From contig NC_134884.1 in assembly GCF_041734735.1 (NCBI RefSeq), positions 24,841,749 to 24,905,748 on the forward strand: 64,000 nt of DNA. Direction: 5' to 3'. This DNA comes from Babylonia areolata. Its lineage: Eukaryota > Mollusca > Gastropoda > Neogastropoda > Buccinidae. Of the stretch, positions 49,819-61,571 are shown in pieces (position 1 is the stretch's first letter; each line of letters opens with the position of its first letter). A model generated the notes under the pieces. It was not told the DNA's origin and made no database searches. It saw only the letters and a program-made list of their open reading frames with translations. Made by a program: the position numbers and the translations under genes.

Positions 49819-52368
49819 GTTTGTATGTATGTATGTTTATGTATAGGGTGTCAACATACATTTTCAGACACTCAATTTAAAATCACGATGCCAAAAACAG
49901 TTTCACCAGTAGGTCCCTGAAAGTATGTTAGATCAGACCTGATCTAAGACAATTGTTAAAATCCCTTTTGTGAGTACAAGCATGCGTAAGATCAAATGTA
50001 CACGTTAAAGACCCCATAATCAATACCAGCGTTTGCTGGGTTATGTGAAAAAAAAAAAGAACACACCCAACATGCACATCCCCAACAATGGAATATGGCT
50101 GTCTAAAACGGAACCCTGAATGTACTCATGCATGTAAAAAACCCACTCCTAGATATGTACGAGTGAATGTGGGAGTTGCAACCCACCAGCAGAAGAACAG
50201 AAGAAGAGCTAAACAATTCAAAAGAAGATAATACACAGTCTTCACCTCATCAAGGAAGGTATCAGGTAACCCCTTCTCAAGCTCTGTCACAAAGGTAGCT
50301 GTTCTTCGAGCTAGCCGCTGTGAAAAACGCTGGTTGTACAAGCGGTCATACCCGTGGCTCAAGAACGTCTCCCGTCTGTGTTTGTTGCCGATCAGATACA
50401 AGAAGCATTTTCGGAAATCCTGACTGACTTGCCTGATTTCTTTTGCCAATGCTGCATTCTGGAGAGAGAAATAAAAAACAAGAAGAAAAGATACATTCCT
50501 GACATAAAGATAATTTCGAACGTACAACAAGTAACTTTTTCAACCCTGCACCCCAGCATTACTCTGGCTTTGAAATTTGTTTCATTTGTGTGTGTATACG
50601 CATGCAGAAGATCAAATACGCACGTTAAAGATCCTGTAATTCATGTCAACGTTCGGTGGGTTGTGGAAACAAGAACATACCCAGCATGCACACCCCTGAA
50701 AATGGAGTATGGCTGCCTACAAGGCAGGATAATTTTTTTTTTTTTAAAGTCATACACGTAAAATGTTAAATGTCGGTCTGAGTGTGTATGTGTGCATGCC
50801 TGAAATCTGATTGAATGACACAGGAAACAAACGAATGATGAGCGCCCAATGGCAACTGTCAGTGGGTTCTACCCAGGTAGGCAGCCTGTTGTGCAAATGA
50901 CTCCCCGTGTTTGTAAAGCGCTATATAATTATCCATATTAATCAATCAATTAAAACGGTTTCCACATTCCTCCACTAACCTCTAGAGTATTTCTGGCTGT
51001 ATCCCAAGGAGTGAATGGGTTAAAGTATAATAAGAATGGGAGCAAAAACAACCACTGTAATTATGCAATGGACATTCACTTGACATTTCTTGTTTCGATC
51101 GACACGATAAAATTAACGAACCAAAAACGTTTGCAGTCGGAATCTCAAAAGAACTTTCAAGCAGAAGAACTTGACAGGGGGATCTTACATGCATGGAGAG
51201 CTGCTTGTCCAAGCTGTTTTCCCCTCGGGGAAAATACTTCCTGAGGAGCGCAAACGCTGCTTTCGGCGATGACTGAAGGCAGTGGAAAAGAGCCTGACCA
51301 AGCACAACATATCACAAAGATGCAAAAAAATTCACACCAGTGGACAGTCTGTTGTGTTGACATGAACTATTCAAATCAGTTCATAGTATGTTGAGTCACA
51401 TAACCAATGCAGAGTATCTAAACCAAACTACAGTCTGTTGTGTTGGGTCAACTAATATGTATGCACAAAGTATTTAAATTGAGATTTTCCTTATTACCAA
51501 AACGAAAACAAAGAAAAAGAAAGCCTTATCCACTACAAGCACATCTATCAAATCTCTGCTTTTTCTATTGGTCTATTTAACTGCTTGTTTCTTGGTAAAT
51601 ATATCTGTGTAATGGACACATGCCGGTATACATATGCATGCATACTATGTGTGTGTATGTGAGCGAGTGTGTGCAGATGTGCATATGTGTGTGTGTATAA
51701 TCTGTCTGTATGTGTGTACTAATGCATATGCTTGCATGCATGCAAGCATGTTTGTGTGTATGTGTGTGTGTGTGTGTGCATGTGTGCTTGTATGCAAGCA
51801 ATGATGCATGTGCATGTGTTTGTGAATGTGTGTGTGAGAGAGATCTTCAGTTTAACATCTATTCACTAGAAGTGTGTGTGTGTGTTTGTGTGTGTGTGTG
51901 AGTCTGTTCTGTCTGACGATGCATATATATATATATACATGCACACACTTTTATCTTATTCTTACTTTCATTGTATTCAAATACATTGTGTGTCAGACTA
52001 CACACATGTCAGTGTTTTCGCTCACCCTGCATGCTTGCACATGACTGCAACAGTTCCAGAACCAACCTTTGCTTTCAGCCCGCACAACAGCTTTGCATAG
52101 CAGCACACAAGCGCATGGTTGCTGGGCGTGCCCACTGCCTCAAACAGGTGCTCAGCCAGCTCAACAGCCGTGCAGAACTGCGACACGTCATCCCGGATCA
52201 CCATCTTGTACAGGCTGGCACCAGCCAGGCGCACATGTGGCACCATCAAGGTGGAGAGACTTTTGTTGAAATGTTGAGACACTTCTGTTGAAATAGAAGA
52301 TCGCAATATATACATACATACATACACACATATATATACATAAATATACACATACACACACACACCCC

Positions 52369-52414
<46 letters not shown>

Positions 52415-52659
52415 AATATTGTGTGTGTGTGTGTATGTGAGTGCGTACACATGCGTGTGCATGGGTGGATGTTTTGAGTGAGAGAGAGTGAGGAAGGGGG
52501 AGAGAGAGGGGGGGAGGGAGAGAGAGAGAGAGAGAAAGAGTAACAGAAAAACTGCACACATGCAAACACACACAGATCTGGAGCTAAACATGTACTTGGG
52601 TGAGCATGCATGCTCAACTGACACCTGAGCAATACATGCCCAGTCTGTGTATCAGTGTG

Positions 52660-52723
<64 letters not shown>

Positions 52724-53196
52724 TTTGAGTGAGGCACATTAGGTCTTTTTCTTTCTAGACAACACAGTGTTCAGTATATTCATCTCATTCCAGAACAGTT
52801 GTACAGTTGCTGTTTCCTCCGCTATCATATCATTCTGTGTTTAAGGTAAAGCGATTTAGTGCACTGAATAATAACCATTCTGTGTTTAAGGTAAAGCGAT
52901 TTAGTGCACTGAATAATAACCATTCTGTGTTTAAGGTAAAGTGATTTAGTGCACTGAATAATAACCATTCTGTGTTTAAGGTAAAGTGATTTAGTGCACT
53001 GAATAATAACCATTCTGTGTTTAAGGTAAAGTGATTTAGTGCACTGAATAATAACCATAAATACAATTATGAAAATAATAAATATTAATTATCATTAGTT
53101 ATTGCTATTAATAGTTGTTAAATTAACTTTTCATAGCACTTTCAAACAACTAAAATACCTTGTAATAACGCTTCAGTCAGACACAAACCACATATG

Positions 53197-53233
<37 letters not shown>

Positions 53234-53321
53234 ACACACTCACAAACACTCGTATCTAGGAGAAAATTATGGATGTGGATTCATAGAATACGGAGTGTGT
53301 GCAACAATCTATTTCATGTGT

Positions 53322-53354
<33 letters not shown>

Positions 53355-53673
53355 ATGTTTCAATGTTAATTTTAAACTGACAACTCTCTTTTTTTTTTCC
53401 TTTGTAATGTGCCTGATCAGATTTTGTTTGCATTTATAATCATAACAAGCCTGTGACAGGACAAATTAATTTCCTATGTGGATTGATACAATGTTTTTGA
53501 TTCGATTTGATTTGATTCGGAATGGAGTGCCTTTATTAGTCATGTATGCATACAAGACAACTCACCATAGATGACATCCAGATATCTGTGTCGACACGCA
53601 TAGTCCACAATACAGCTGTACATCTTCAGTACAGCTGTGTCGTGAGCATCGGAACACGACTGCTCACCCATCC
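45630..53673 (-). CDS. Unrecognised multi-exon gene encoding a helical protein
   Basis: Six exons join in phase, in transcript order: 53566-53673, 52067-52284, 51189-51293, 50246-50458, 49351-49547 and 48629-48753. Pieces include LKMYSCIVDYACRHRYLDVI, VSQFCTAVELAEHLFEAVG, AFALLRKYFPRGENSL, YDRLYNQRFSQRLARR, TLWDVLMELLLDCVEG and a Ser-rich end (RLMSSSDGLSVSSGSLG). Together they give about 315 residues, rich in amphipathic helix as in HEAT/ARM-like scaffolds, without a motif I can name. A further open segment at 45630-45743 (GCEQSRRIKLSAVRPQNYY) has acceptor and donor. It follows in frame only if exon 48629-48753 is extended to a donor near 48606, so the 3' end is unsettled. The 5' start is also unknown: the first exon here begins in mid-codon. 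It could be a divergent member of a known family. Confidence 0.65.
45870..46035. repeat. (CA)n-type microsatellite with CATA repeats
   Basis: Imperfect 'cacacatgcatacacaca' repeats in an intron or 3' region of the unrecognised - strand gene. Confidence 0.85.
46456..46602. mobile_element. Short TTAA-type MITE, copy 3 of the 2617 family
   Basis: The left end CTCACTTGGGAAGCC followed by 'aagttttttt' and the right end 'ttatccacagagag' followed by TTAA (46603-46606) match the ends of the element at 2617-3279. 'gcgttccttcatccgaaac' also recurs. At about 147 bp it is an internally deleted copy. Confidence 0.6.
47830..48480. repeat. Minisatellite of 16-20 bp units (ATGTCACAACAAATAC)
   Basis: About 30 or more alternating units of ATGTCACAACAAATAC and a shorter variant AATGTCACAACAC form a 650-bp array. 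It is open on both strands only because its unit lacks stops in some frames. Intronic or 3'-flanking in the unrecognised gene. Confidence 0.9.
48757..49340. repeat. Minisatellite filling one whole intron
   Basis: About eight to ten imperfect units of roughly 60 bp, with 'agcaccccctaatacagtat' and 'tatatacatagattctgc'-type words. The array fills nearly all of the intron between the exon at 48629-48753 and that at 49351-49547. It includes short (CT)n and (AT)n tracts. Confidence 0.8.
49541..49676 (-). repeat. Triplicated 3' splice-site segment
   Basis: The word 'cacctgtcctttcagcaactgaa' (in parts) occurs at about 49531, 49571 and 49611, with a fourth partial 'tttcagcaactgaagcaa' near 49663. 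The first copy is the real exon start (acceptor at 49548-49550). The period is about 40 bp, so three further acceptor copies lie just upstream in the - direction. Confidence 0.85.
49965..50205 (+). mobile_element. SINE-B copy (5'-truncated, diverged)
   Basis: Words 'acacgttaaagacccca', 'gctgggttatgtgaaa' and 'gtgaatgtgggagttgcaac' match SINE-B with more changes than other copies. It ends about 40 bases from the exon at 50246-50458. Confidence 0.75.
50590..50955 (+). mobile_element. SINE-B copy with long 3' tail
   Basis: The body ('acgcacgttaaagatcctgt', 'gggttgtggaaacaagaaca') is followed after about 50770 by the long tail also found at the left end of 28845-29393 ('gaatgatgagcgcccaatgg', 'gtttgtaaagcgctatataa'). 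It shows that SINE-B exists in short-tail and long-tail forms. Confidence 0.8.
51640..51905. repeat. (GT)n-type microsatellites
   Basis: Imperfect TGTG/TATG/GCATG repeats with a better (GT)n at 51757-51778 and 51872-51901. Intronic in the unrecognised gene. Confidence 0.85.
52300..52720. repeat. Microsatellite cluster with long (AT)n
   Basis: (ATAC)n, (CA)n and (AT)n at 52307-52410, (GA)n at 52480-52535 and a perfect (AT)n of about 57 bases at 52664-52720. Confidence 0.9.
52830..53058. repeat. 45-bp tandem repeat, 5 copies
   Basis: Five nearly identical 45-bp units, each with 'cattctgtgtttaaggtaaa' then 'gatttagtgcactgaataat'. Units 1-2 have GCGATT and units 3-5 GTGATT; otherwise they scarcely differ, so the array is young. 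Because 45 is a multiple of three, it reads as a repeat peptide on both strands, but it lies in an intron. Confidence 0.95.
53190..53355. repeat. (CA)n and (TG)n microsatellites
   Basis: (CA)n at 53198-53240 and (TG)n at 53320-53354, upstream of the first exon found for the unrecognised gene, in its downstream intron. Confidence 0.85.
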
Positions 53674-53821
53674 CTGTATCATGTACACAGTCACATTCAT
53701 TGCTTGGTCCCGGCCTCTTACAGCATGTTTAGCACAGATGTATTACCCAGACGTACCTACCATGTTTTGCACTGACACCCACATGGAGAGAATATTCCGG
53801 CATCAAAACAGACCTTTTACC

Positions 53822-53855
<34 letters not shown>

Positions 53856-55352
53856 CGTGCATACACACACACACACACACACTGTATAAAGGTTTTTGCT
53901 TTCTTAGAAAAATGCTATGATAATGTGTGACAAAATGTGTTTAAAGCATCTGTGTGTGTGTATACACATGTGTGTGTATACACACACATATATATATATG
54001 TGTGTGTGTTTGTGTGTATGCATGTGTGAGTGTGTGTGCTGAGGGGGTGGGAGGGGTGTTTTTGCTGTGTGTAAGCAAAAGAAGGGGGAAGGGGCTGGGT
54101 AAACTGAAATGGTTTTATCGATTAGGCATTTTCTGTTTTAACTATGACTTTCTGTCCGTGTTACAATAGGGGTGGGTAGGATGGAAGCTCGAATGTAAAT
54201 TCAACATTCCTTGAGAACAAAATCAACAAAAAACAATTTTTTCCCCTAGTAATAGACGCATGAACATCTGTTCAAAATAACCTGTTTGACGGGAGGAATG
54301 GTGATCAAGAGAGCGAGAGAGAGAGAGAGAGAGAGAGATGAGACTTTTGAAGGAAAAACCAGAGCATGTTTACCAAAAGTGATAATACATAGCAAATTGC
54401 TGATCAGCAACACCGCATTATAAAGTTCTTCTTCATTGCTGAGGGCCCACAATCATATGAGGTGATTATTCTGGCACCTAAATCTACGGGGGGTGGGGGG
54501 TCGCTACTACAATTTTGTAGTTGGTGTTCCTTGATGTGAAGAAGAGATAGAGGTGAAGGTGGCATCATTCCACTGCTGTTCAGAGGAATTGTGGGGGGGG
54601 GGGGGGGGGAATAATTATGTAATATGTGTCTTTTCCTCTCGCTCCCTCCCCTCCTCCACCGCCCCCCTGACTTGTACATGAATTTAAACACAGAAATGCG
54701 ATGCCAATCTTGTGATTGCCACGCATGCTACTATTTCAGTAATAGTTCTTTAGGAACACGAACAGGCCTCGGGAGAGGCCTAAACCGTCGTCTAGTCAAG
54801 TCAAGTCAAGATAAAAATGAACCGAAAGTTCTACATTCAAACCGGAACAGGTTTATCGATTTTCATTTCATTTCATTTTTTCACATACCTTCACATCCTT
54901 ATTTAAAGGCTGAAACTCGAAGTACAATATCAATTTTCCCAGTGAGCTAAAGCACATAATTATTAGTCCGTTATAAAAGAGTTCAGGTGATTAAAATCGA
55001 CCACTAGCACGAAAGCAGCACATTGAAACATCACCTCGGCGAACTCCGTCAACTCCACAAACGGAGACCTCGTCGCATTCGGGAAAGACTCGCTGCTAAA
55101 AATAACTTTGATGCAATGTATCTCCGCATGGCTTCGGATGTTCAGTGTGAAATGTGGAATCAAGTGAAAGCAAACAACGTCACAATTACTGCAAATTAGA
55201 CCCTTGTGTATATTCATATATTACTGACATAATAACATATCATGCATGTGAAGCAGTAACAATAATCGATGGAACAAATTAACATGTTCCACAAGTTCCT
55301 ACATGATCTTAATTCGTAGACTTACCGCTTTGCAAAAAGCCCACGCAGAGAG

Positions 55353-55359
<7 letters not shown>

Positions 55360-55444
<85 letters not shown>

Positions 55445-55715
55445 TTGTTTGCACTGACAAGCCCTCCGACACCCCCACTCAGTACACACCCACACATACA
55501 CACACACACACATTATAGTGCATACATACATATATTGCTTTCCCACACGTGTACATACATTTCACACACACACACACACACAAACACACATTTCTATATT
55601 CCACAACTCACACACACACACACACATCCTCTCCCCTAGTACACATACACACTCACAACACACACATTCCTACATATCACAGCTCCCACAATACACACAC
55701 ACACACACACACACA
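55360..55715. repeat. (CA)n, (AT)n and (GA)n microsatellites
   Basis: (CA)n-(TA)n-(GA)n at 55360-55440 and CA-rich sequence to 55715. Confidence 0.9.
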
Positions 55716-58596
55716 GGCTGACCCCCAGGGGCCTACTACCACCAATTTGCTGCACGAAGGGCGGGAAGAGATCTCTGATGCAATGTTGCTCAGTCCACTG
55801 TATTTGAGAAAGCCGCAATCTGTTCCATTCTGAAGAAATCTGTGCAATATCAGTTTGGAAATGATGTCAATATTCAGTCATTTGATTTGCAAAGGGTCAT
55901 GCTCTACTTTTCATGCTAGAATGCTACAGCCAGATGCTCCCTTTCTATACAGCTTTCTTTCTGTGAGGCGATCCATGATGTGATGGCATTGAAGGTGGTT
56001 TTTGATGAACTCATTTCACTTTTCTTTTCATATGGTCTGATCATGTGAATCTTGGGGGCACGTTGTTGGGGAAGGGGGACAGGCAACCGTGGGCGTTGTT
56101 GTTGGCACTTTAGTGAATTTGTCTCGAACATTATCAGCCTGCATGCGTGCGTGTGACTGTGTGTGGAGTTTTGTAAGTACATATAGTGGTATTTACATAC
56201 ATGATATACAAATGTGTGTGTGTGCGTGCGTGTGTGTGTGCTCATACAGTGCATACATGTATGTGCCCGCTCGTTTACTGTTCAGTAGGCTAATGCTTAT
56301 GTGAAAGGTAGAAGGACAGACCTTTGCAGCTGATTGTGATAAATTTATGAAATTAATTCACAATTTCTGTATGTTTGTCTGATAATCTATGTATCATTTT
56401 TCTGACGTGTACCAGCCTTTCCAAAAACATCTGTGAATATTTATTGTGAGTTAGTTTGTCTGTCTAAATTGTTTATTGTGAGTTAGTTTGTCTGTCTAAA
56501 TGACATAGATAAAAATGAATGCATGCTTGCATAAGAGAGAGAGACAGACAGACTGACAGACAGAGACTGAGACCAGAGAGAGAGAGAGAGAGAACTGAAT
56601 TGAGAGATAAAGAGAAAGAGGTGTGTGTGGGAGGGGAAATGAAGAGAGACTAGAGAGAGAGAGTGAGAGAGAGAGAGAGGGAAAGATAGAGAAAGAGACA
56701 GACAGATAAGGAGAAATTAATATATAAAGTTGTGATGTTTTCATGCTGTTTGATGGATACTGGGAATGATTTCCAGAGTTGTGAACCAGAAAAGGCAAGA
56801 CTGGTTTTGTACAAGCCCTGTAGTACCAAAAGAGCTAAAAATATTCTTTTAAATTTGAGAATGGAACTGCTATGTTTGCACTTGTTCCAGAAGATCATGG
56901 AATCGATCATCAATACCATGATGCTATAAGCATATTTTCCTGTGTGAACAGCCCCCACCCCCATTTTACATGAATTTCTTGCCCATTTAACATTTACATC
57001 TGTTCAACTCTTTCATGCCATGTTATTTCACTTGAAAACAGCACACAATAGAATGCCCAAGCCTCAGATTACTTGGGAGTCAATGACCAAGGACTACATG
57101 TAAAAACAAATTTGGGTGCAGTGTATTAATCTTATCTAAAGCTTGTCTTTCAATAAGTGAATTTTTATGTTTACAGATTCATAAAAAAACAAAAAAAACT
57201 GCAGGTGATAATGTGGTTTGTGAACAAAAAAGTCATTACTCAATAAAGTTGCCATATGACATGGAAGAAATATGCATATTCCATTCATACCAAGGCATAC
57301 ATTAAGAGCATAAAAAAACCAAAAGAATTTCCCTGATTTTTTTATTTTATTTTTTTTTCTAGCCTGAAAAATCAGTCATATATTTGGAGAATGATCATCA
57401 TATACTCGACATGCTGATTGTTATAACCTTTTGGTAATATAATATTTTCTAGTATGTTTTTAAATGTATCAGATGCAGATAAATGTTAACATTAAGCAAG
57501 AGTACTTTCAAGCAAAATTTGCTGTCACCAAGATGTTTGTAAACTTATTAAGCTGGAATGACTGCAACACAGAATAACCCCAAATCCATTCTTTCTATCC
57601 AAAAAAGACACATATTTACTGATTATGGTTTCATACAAGGAACAAGTTAGGATCATTAGAAAAGATAAAAATTTAAAAAAAGTGACAAAGATAAATACAC
57701 GTTCACAATGGAATGCTTTCACCACCCACACAAATGAAAACTCATCAAATTTCAAAGAGCAATTAAACCATCACCACAAAGACCGACAAACATAGATAGT
57801 TTTCTTTTTAAGCCCGAAAGACATGGAACAGACTCTCTCACCTCTTTGTTGTGGCATGTTTGTCCAAACAGTATATACTTCTGTACATGTGGTATGCTTG
57901 ACTATGTGTGCATACATTATGTATATCTACACAAACCCATGTATGAGCGAATGTGTGTGCAATGTAATGTATGAATGTGTGAGTAGGTGAGCAGGTATTT
58001 TCATATGTATGTTTGATTGTATGCCTGTACATCTGTATGTATGTATGTATGCTTGTATTATGTATGTATGCATGTATGCACTGTGTTTATTATGTGTATG
58101 GTTTGCTAGGTACATTTTCGTGTATGTTTTGTAACATTGCCATGATGTGTTATGTATTATTACTATTAAACAGGCACCTCGAGTAGTTTTCTAGATACAG
58201 TACTATGTAAATATCTATTATCATTTTTTTTCTCCTAACATTCTTGGCACACACTTGAAAAGAATGAGACAAGCTGACACTACTGTATCATTGATAAGTG
58301 GGACAGACCGACTCTTACTCTTTCACTGACACACATCACTTTGTTTCACAACAACAACCAGTTTTTTTTTTATATCATGGGTGCCAGAGTGGAATCTTGT
58401 CTCCAGTCTGCAATCCAAACACATGCAAGAACTTCCACTGGAGTGGGTTTTGCTCATGATGCTCACAATCTGCACAAACATGCAGTGTATGGAGTGGCAT
58501 GGCCGGTGCTGTGCCTTGTTCTTAGGTGGTACATTATCTGGAGTGTGGTATTTGCTGCCGTGGTCAGTCTGTATGTTCTGTGCACAGACTCAGCTC

Positions 58597-58642
<46 letters not shown>

Positions 58643-58803
58643 CATGTGTCAAACTACAGTAATTTTACCACCTTTTTAACAAGGGCGTTTCAGGAATGGT
58701 GGGATCTAATATTCCCACCCTCTTACACAAAGAAGACAAAGCATTATTTCTGGGTCAATCACAGTGTGCAGGTAGTTCAACCCCAAAGTTTAGTTAGCAA
58801 CAC

Positions 58804-58839
<36 letters not shown>

Positions 58840-60096
58840 CAAAAAAAAAACAAAAAAAAACCCCAGTTCTATAAGATCCATAAATTATATAAAAATATAT
58901 GAAACATTCCTCATCGAGAAACAATGTTTACTGGGAAAGAATAGCTGTCATATCACTTCTGAAATTATAAATTTTACATCAGCAGATTCCACAACAAATC
59001 AAAATAATATAACTTTTGAAAAAAAACAAAACATTCAGCTACTCAGTCACTGGCAAGTTATCTCTTATTGTCTTTCTACAAGGCTTATAATAACATAAAT
59101 AGTTATCTCAGTTTGTTTTTTTTCTTAAAAAAAAATATAATAATTTACTGTGAATTTTTTATTTGGCAAACATGCTTTGTATTCTTACACAAAAAATGGC
59201 TACTGCAAACAAATACCTTGACGAATGATTTTTTTTTTTTTTTTTTTTAAAGATTTTGTATGAAAAGACAAAAATCTGTCAATAGGCTATTAGCATATGT
59301 TTCATATACAATCAAAAATTAATCCTTCAAAAACAACAATACCCTGTTTCCAATTGTAATATAATTTTTTTGGTTATCACAGAGGTAAAAATCTATGGCT
59401 TAGGGAGAAGTGAAGGGGGGGGGGAGGGGTGTGTGTGATTTATTCATACAATTTAAATGGGCTCCAAACATCTCAATACAATCACTGCCACTGGCTCTTT
59501 GTGAACACTGCCATACATCTGAAATAACATTTTTGTCCAAAAAAAAAAAATCATAAAAAAGGAAATTGTGATCAATGTTAATTTTTTTGAAATGGCACTT
59601 AAGCACAGCTTATTGGGTGGTTTCCTCTATCTATAAATTAAAGCACTGAAATCAACTGAGCTTAAACCAGTTGAGATTTCAAAACGTGTCTCCTAAATAG
59701 GTAATAAAGTAACTTGTCAATCCACAAATGTTCACGATCCATTTCTCATTAAAGTTAAGCATTCTATCAAAAATAATTTTTTAAAAAGAAAAAAAGAAAC
59801 AGCATCTTTAGATCTGATGTCACTGGAAGTTGAAATGGTAAAAGGTCAACAAGATAACATTGGACAGATCTTTAACCACTGGAGCACGAAAAGGCGTTGA
59901 AAAATCCAAAAGAAAAGGAGGTATAAATTTGTGCTACACACATTGCCTGAGATTTCCATTTCCATTGTAGTAAACAACAGTCATGTGGTATGATTTGACA
60001 TTCAAAAACTACAAGCAAAGAAACAAACAAAAAGACCCATAAAACTAATTTTCAAATATCATATGATTGGTGTATGTAATCTTGCATCATATGGTG

Positions 60097-60917
60097 TACC
60101 ATAATTTTTGGCACCGTAGGCACTGCAGTGCATACGGCACACCCCTAAAATTGGAAGCAAAAAGTTATTTTGAACATGTATAAGGCGCACACATCCGATA
60201 TGGTGCATCTGCCATAAAGTGAAAGTTCTCCATTATGGCTCTGCTAATAGTGGATGCTGGTTTCTGAGTAGTGACATAATCTTCGGAATATTGATTCAGA
60301 ATACAGCTTGTTTTCATCTGTTCTGTTACTCTATTTGTCTGCTCTTTTACTGTTGCTTTTTCTTGGTGCTTTTAAAAAAATGATTTTTTTTCAAACAATT
60401 TTACAGCCTTCAGATGAATTATACTGTTGTGAAGCCCCACTTCATTTACTTGTTCAATCAGAATCCAGTCTGCTTCCCCAGGCTTTTAGTCCAGTCCACC
60501 ATTTAGCTTTGCATTCTGCTTTCAAACAACAATCAGTTCACTTCTGATTTCTCGACTTTCTCTACACCATAAATTTATGATAGCTTTTTGTTGATGGCCT
60601 AAGGGGTAACTGTGATAACAGTCAGCTGAAATCTGGTGTAATATTGATTTGGTTTACATTATTTTGATAGAATGGTAAACATGAAACATGTCCAATATTG
60701 AAGGGTTGCTGATCAGTGTAATCATGAGCATGTATTATGATCTTTGATGTTGTCATATACTGAGTTTGTTGTGTCAGGTGGCACCAAGTGGTGGTCATTA
60801 TTTAGTTTTTGGACACAGATATGGCACACACAGCCTATAAGATGCAGGGTTTAGTTTTGAGTTAAAAAAAAGAAAAGAAAAAAAAAAGTAGTAACTTGTA
60901 GGCTGAAAATTACGGTA
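60097..60917. mobile_element. MITE with TACCRTAATTTT ends
   Basis: About 820 bp with imperfect inverted ends: left TACCATAATTTTTGGC, right read inward TACCGTAATTTTCAGC (13 of 16). Inside both ends are 'cggcacacccctaaaat' and 'tataagatgcagggttta', words typical of a widespread MITE type whose ends read like 'ataaggcgcac'. The interior holds no transposase. Family name not assigned. Confidence 0.6.
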
Positions 60918-61420
60918 ATCTTGATAAAGAAAACATCAAACTCAAAAGTTATTTGGTGTAATCTTGATAAAGAAAACATGAACATGAAACTCTGTTTTGG
61001 TGTAATCTTGACAGGAAAACATCAACATCAAACATTAATTCATGTAACCCTGATAAAGAAAATATCAACATCAAACACTTTTTGGTGTAATCTTGATAAA
61101 GATAATATAAACATCAAACACTGTTTCAGGTGAATCTTGACAAAGAAAACATCAACATCAAACATTTTTTATTTCATGTAATATTGATAAAGATAATATC
61201 AACCTCTAATAGTAATACAAACATTATTTGGTGTAATCCTCATAATGAAAACATCAACCTCAAACATCTTTTGGTGTAAACCTGATAATTAAAAAATCAG
61301 CCTCTAACATTATTTGGTGTCATCTTGATAAAGAAAATATCAACCTCAGACATCATTTTGGTAATCTTGGTAGAGAAAATATCAACCTCAAACATTGTGA
61401 CGATTATCTTATGCAATCTT
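60905..61420. repeat. Minisatellite, about 42-45 bp unit
   Basis: About ten to twelve imperfect units containing 'gtgtaatcttgataaagaaa' then 'acatcaacatcaaacat'. It begins inside the end of the MITE at 60097-60917 and stops about 150 bases short of the cathepsin Z stop codon in the 3' direction, so it may be in or near its 3' UTR. Confidence 0.85.
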
Positions 61421-61571
61421 GACTAAAGTATCAAAACTAACATTAAAGATTGTGTGAAACTGGCAAGAAATCTACCCTAACAAACATGTATGAGATACAC
61501 AGAAAGAGAGCAAAAAGACAAATCATTTCAGGTAATATTTATCACATTCTGATTCAGCCTGAAAGTGTTGT

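Larger units (their letters stand above)
53674..61160. other. Long stretch without a recognised gene
   Basis: Lies between the unrecognised - strand gene and cathepsin Z. It holds CA/GT microsatellites (53826-54030, 55360-55715, 58590-58640), (GA)n (54310-54340, 56530-56710), long C runs (54593-54610, 58803-58824) and a MITE (60097-60917). Two - strand open frames (54963-55217 and 55916-56150) could be exons of the flanking gene but show no recognisable homology or clear donor. The 5' end of the unrecognised gene is probably here. Confidence 0.5.

Noticed and set aside
52825-53066. Repeat-protein gene (VIIQCTKSLYLKHRM-type)
   Set aside because: A five-copy 45-bp tandem repeat open in more than one frame within an intron, without start or splice support.
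54963-55217. 84-codon - strand open frame as first exon of the unidentified gene
   Set aside because: Composition is gene-like, but I could not find a donor giving the phase needed by the exon at 53566-53673.
58341-58679. 112-codon + strand open frame
   Set aside because: It ends in a (TG)n tract, no homologue is recognised, and no splice sites support it.
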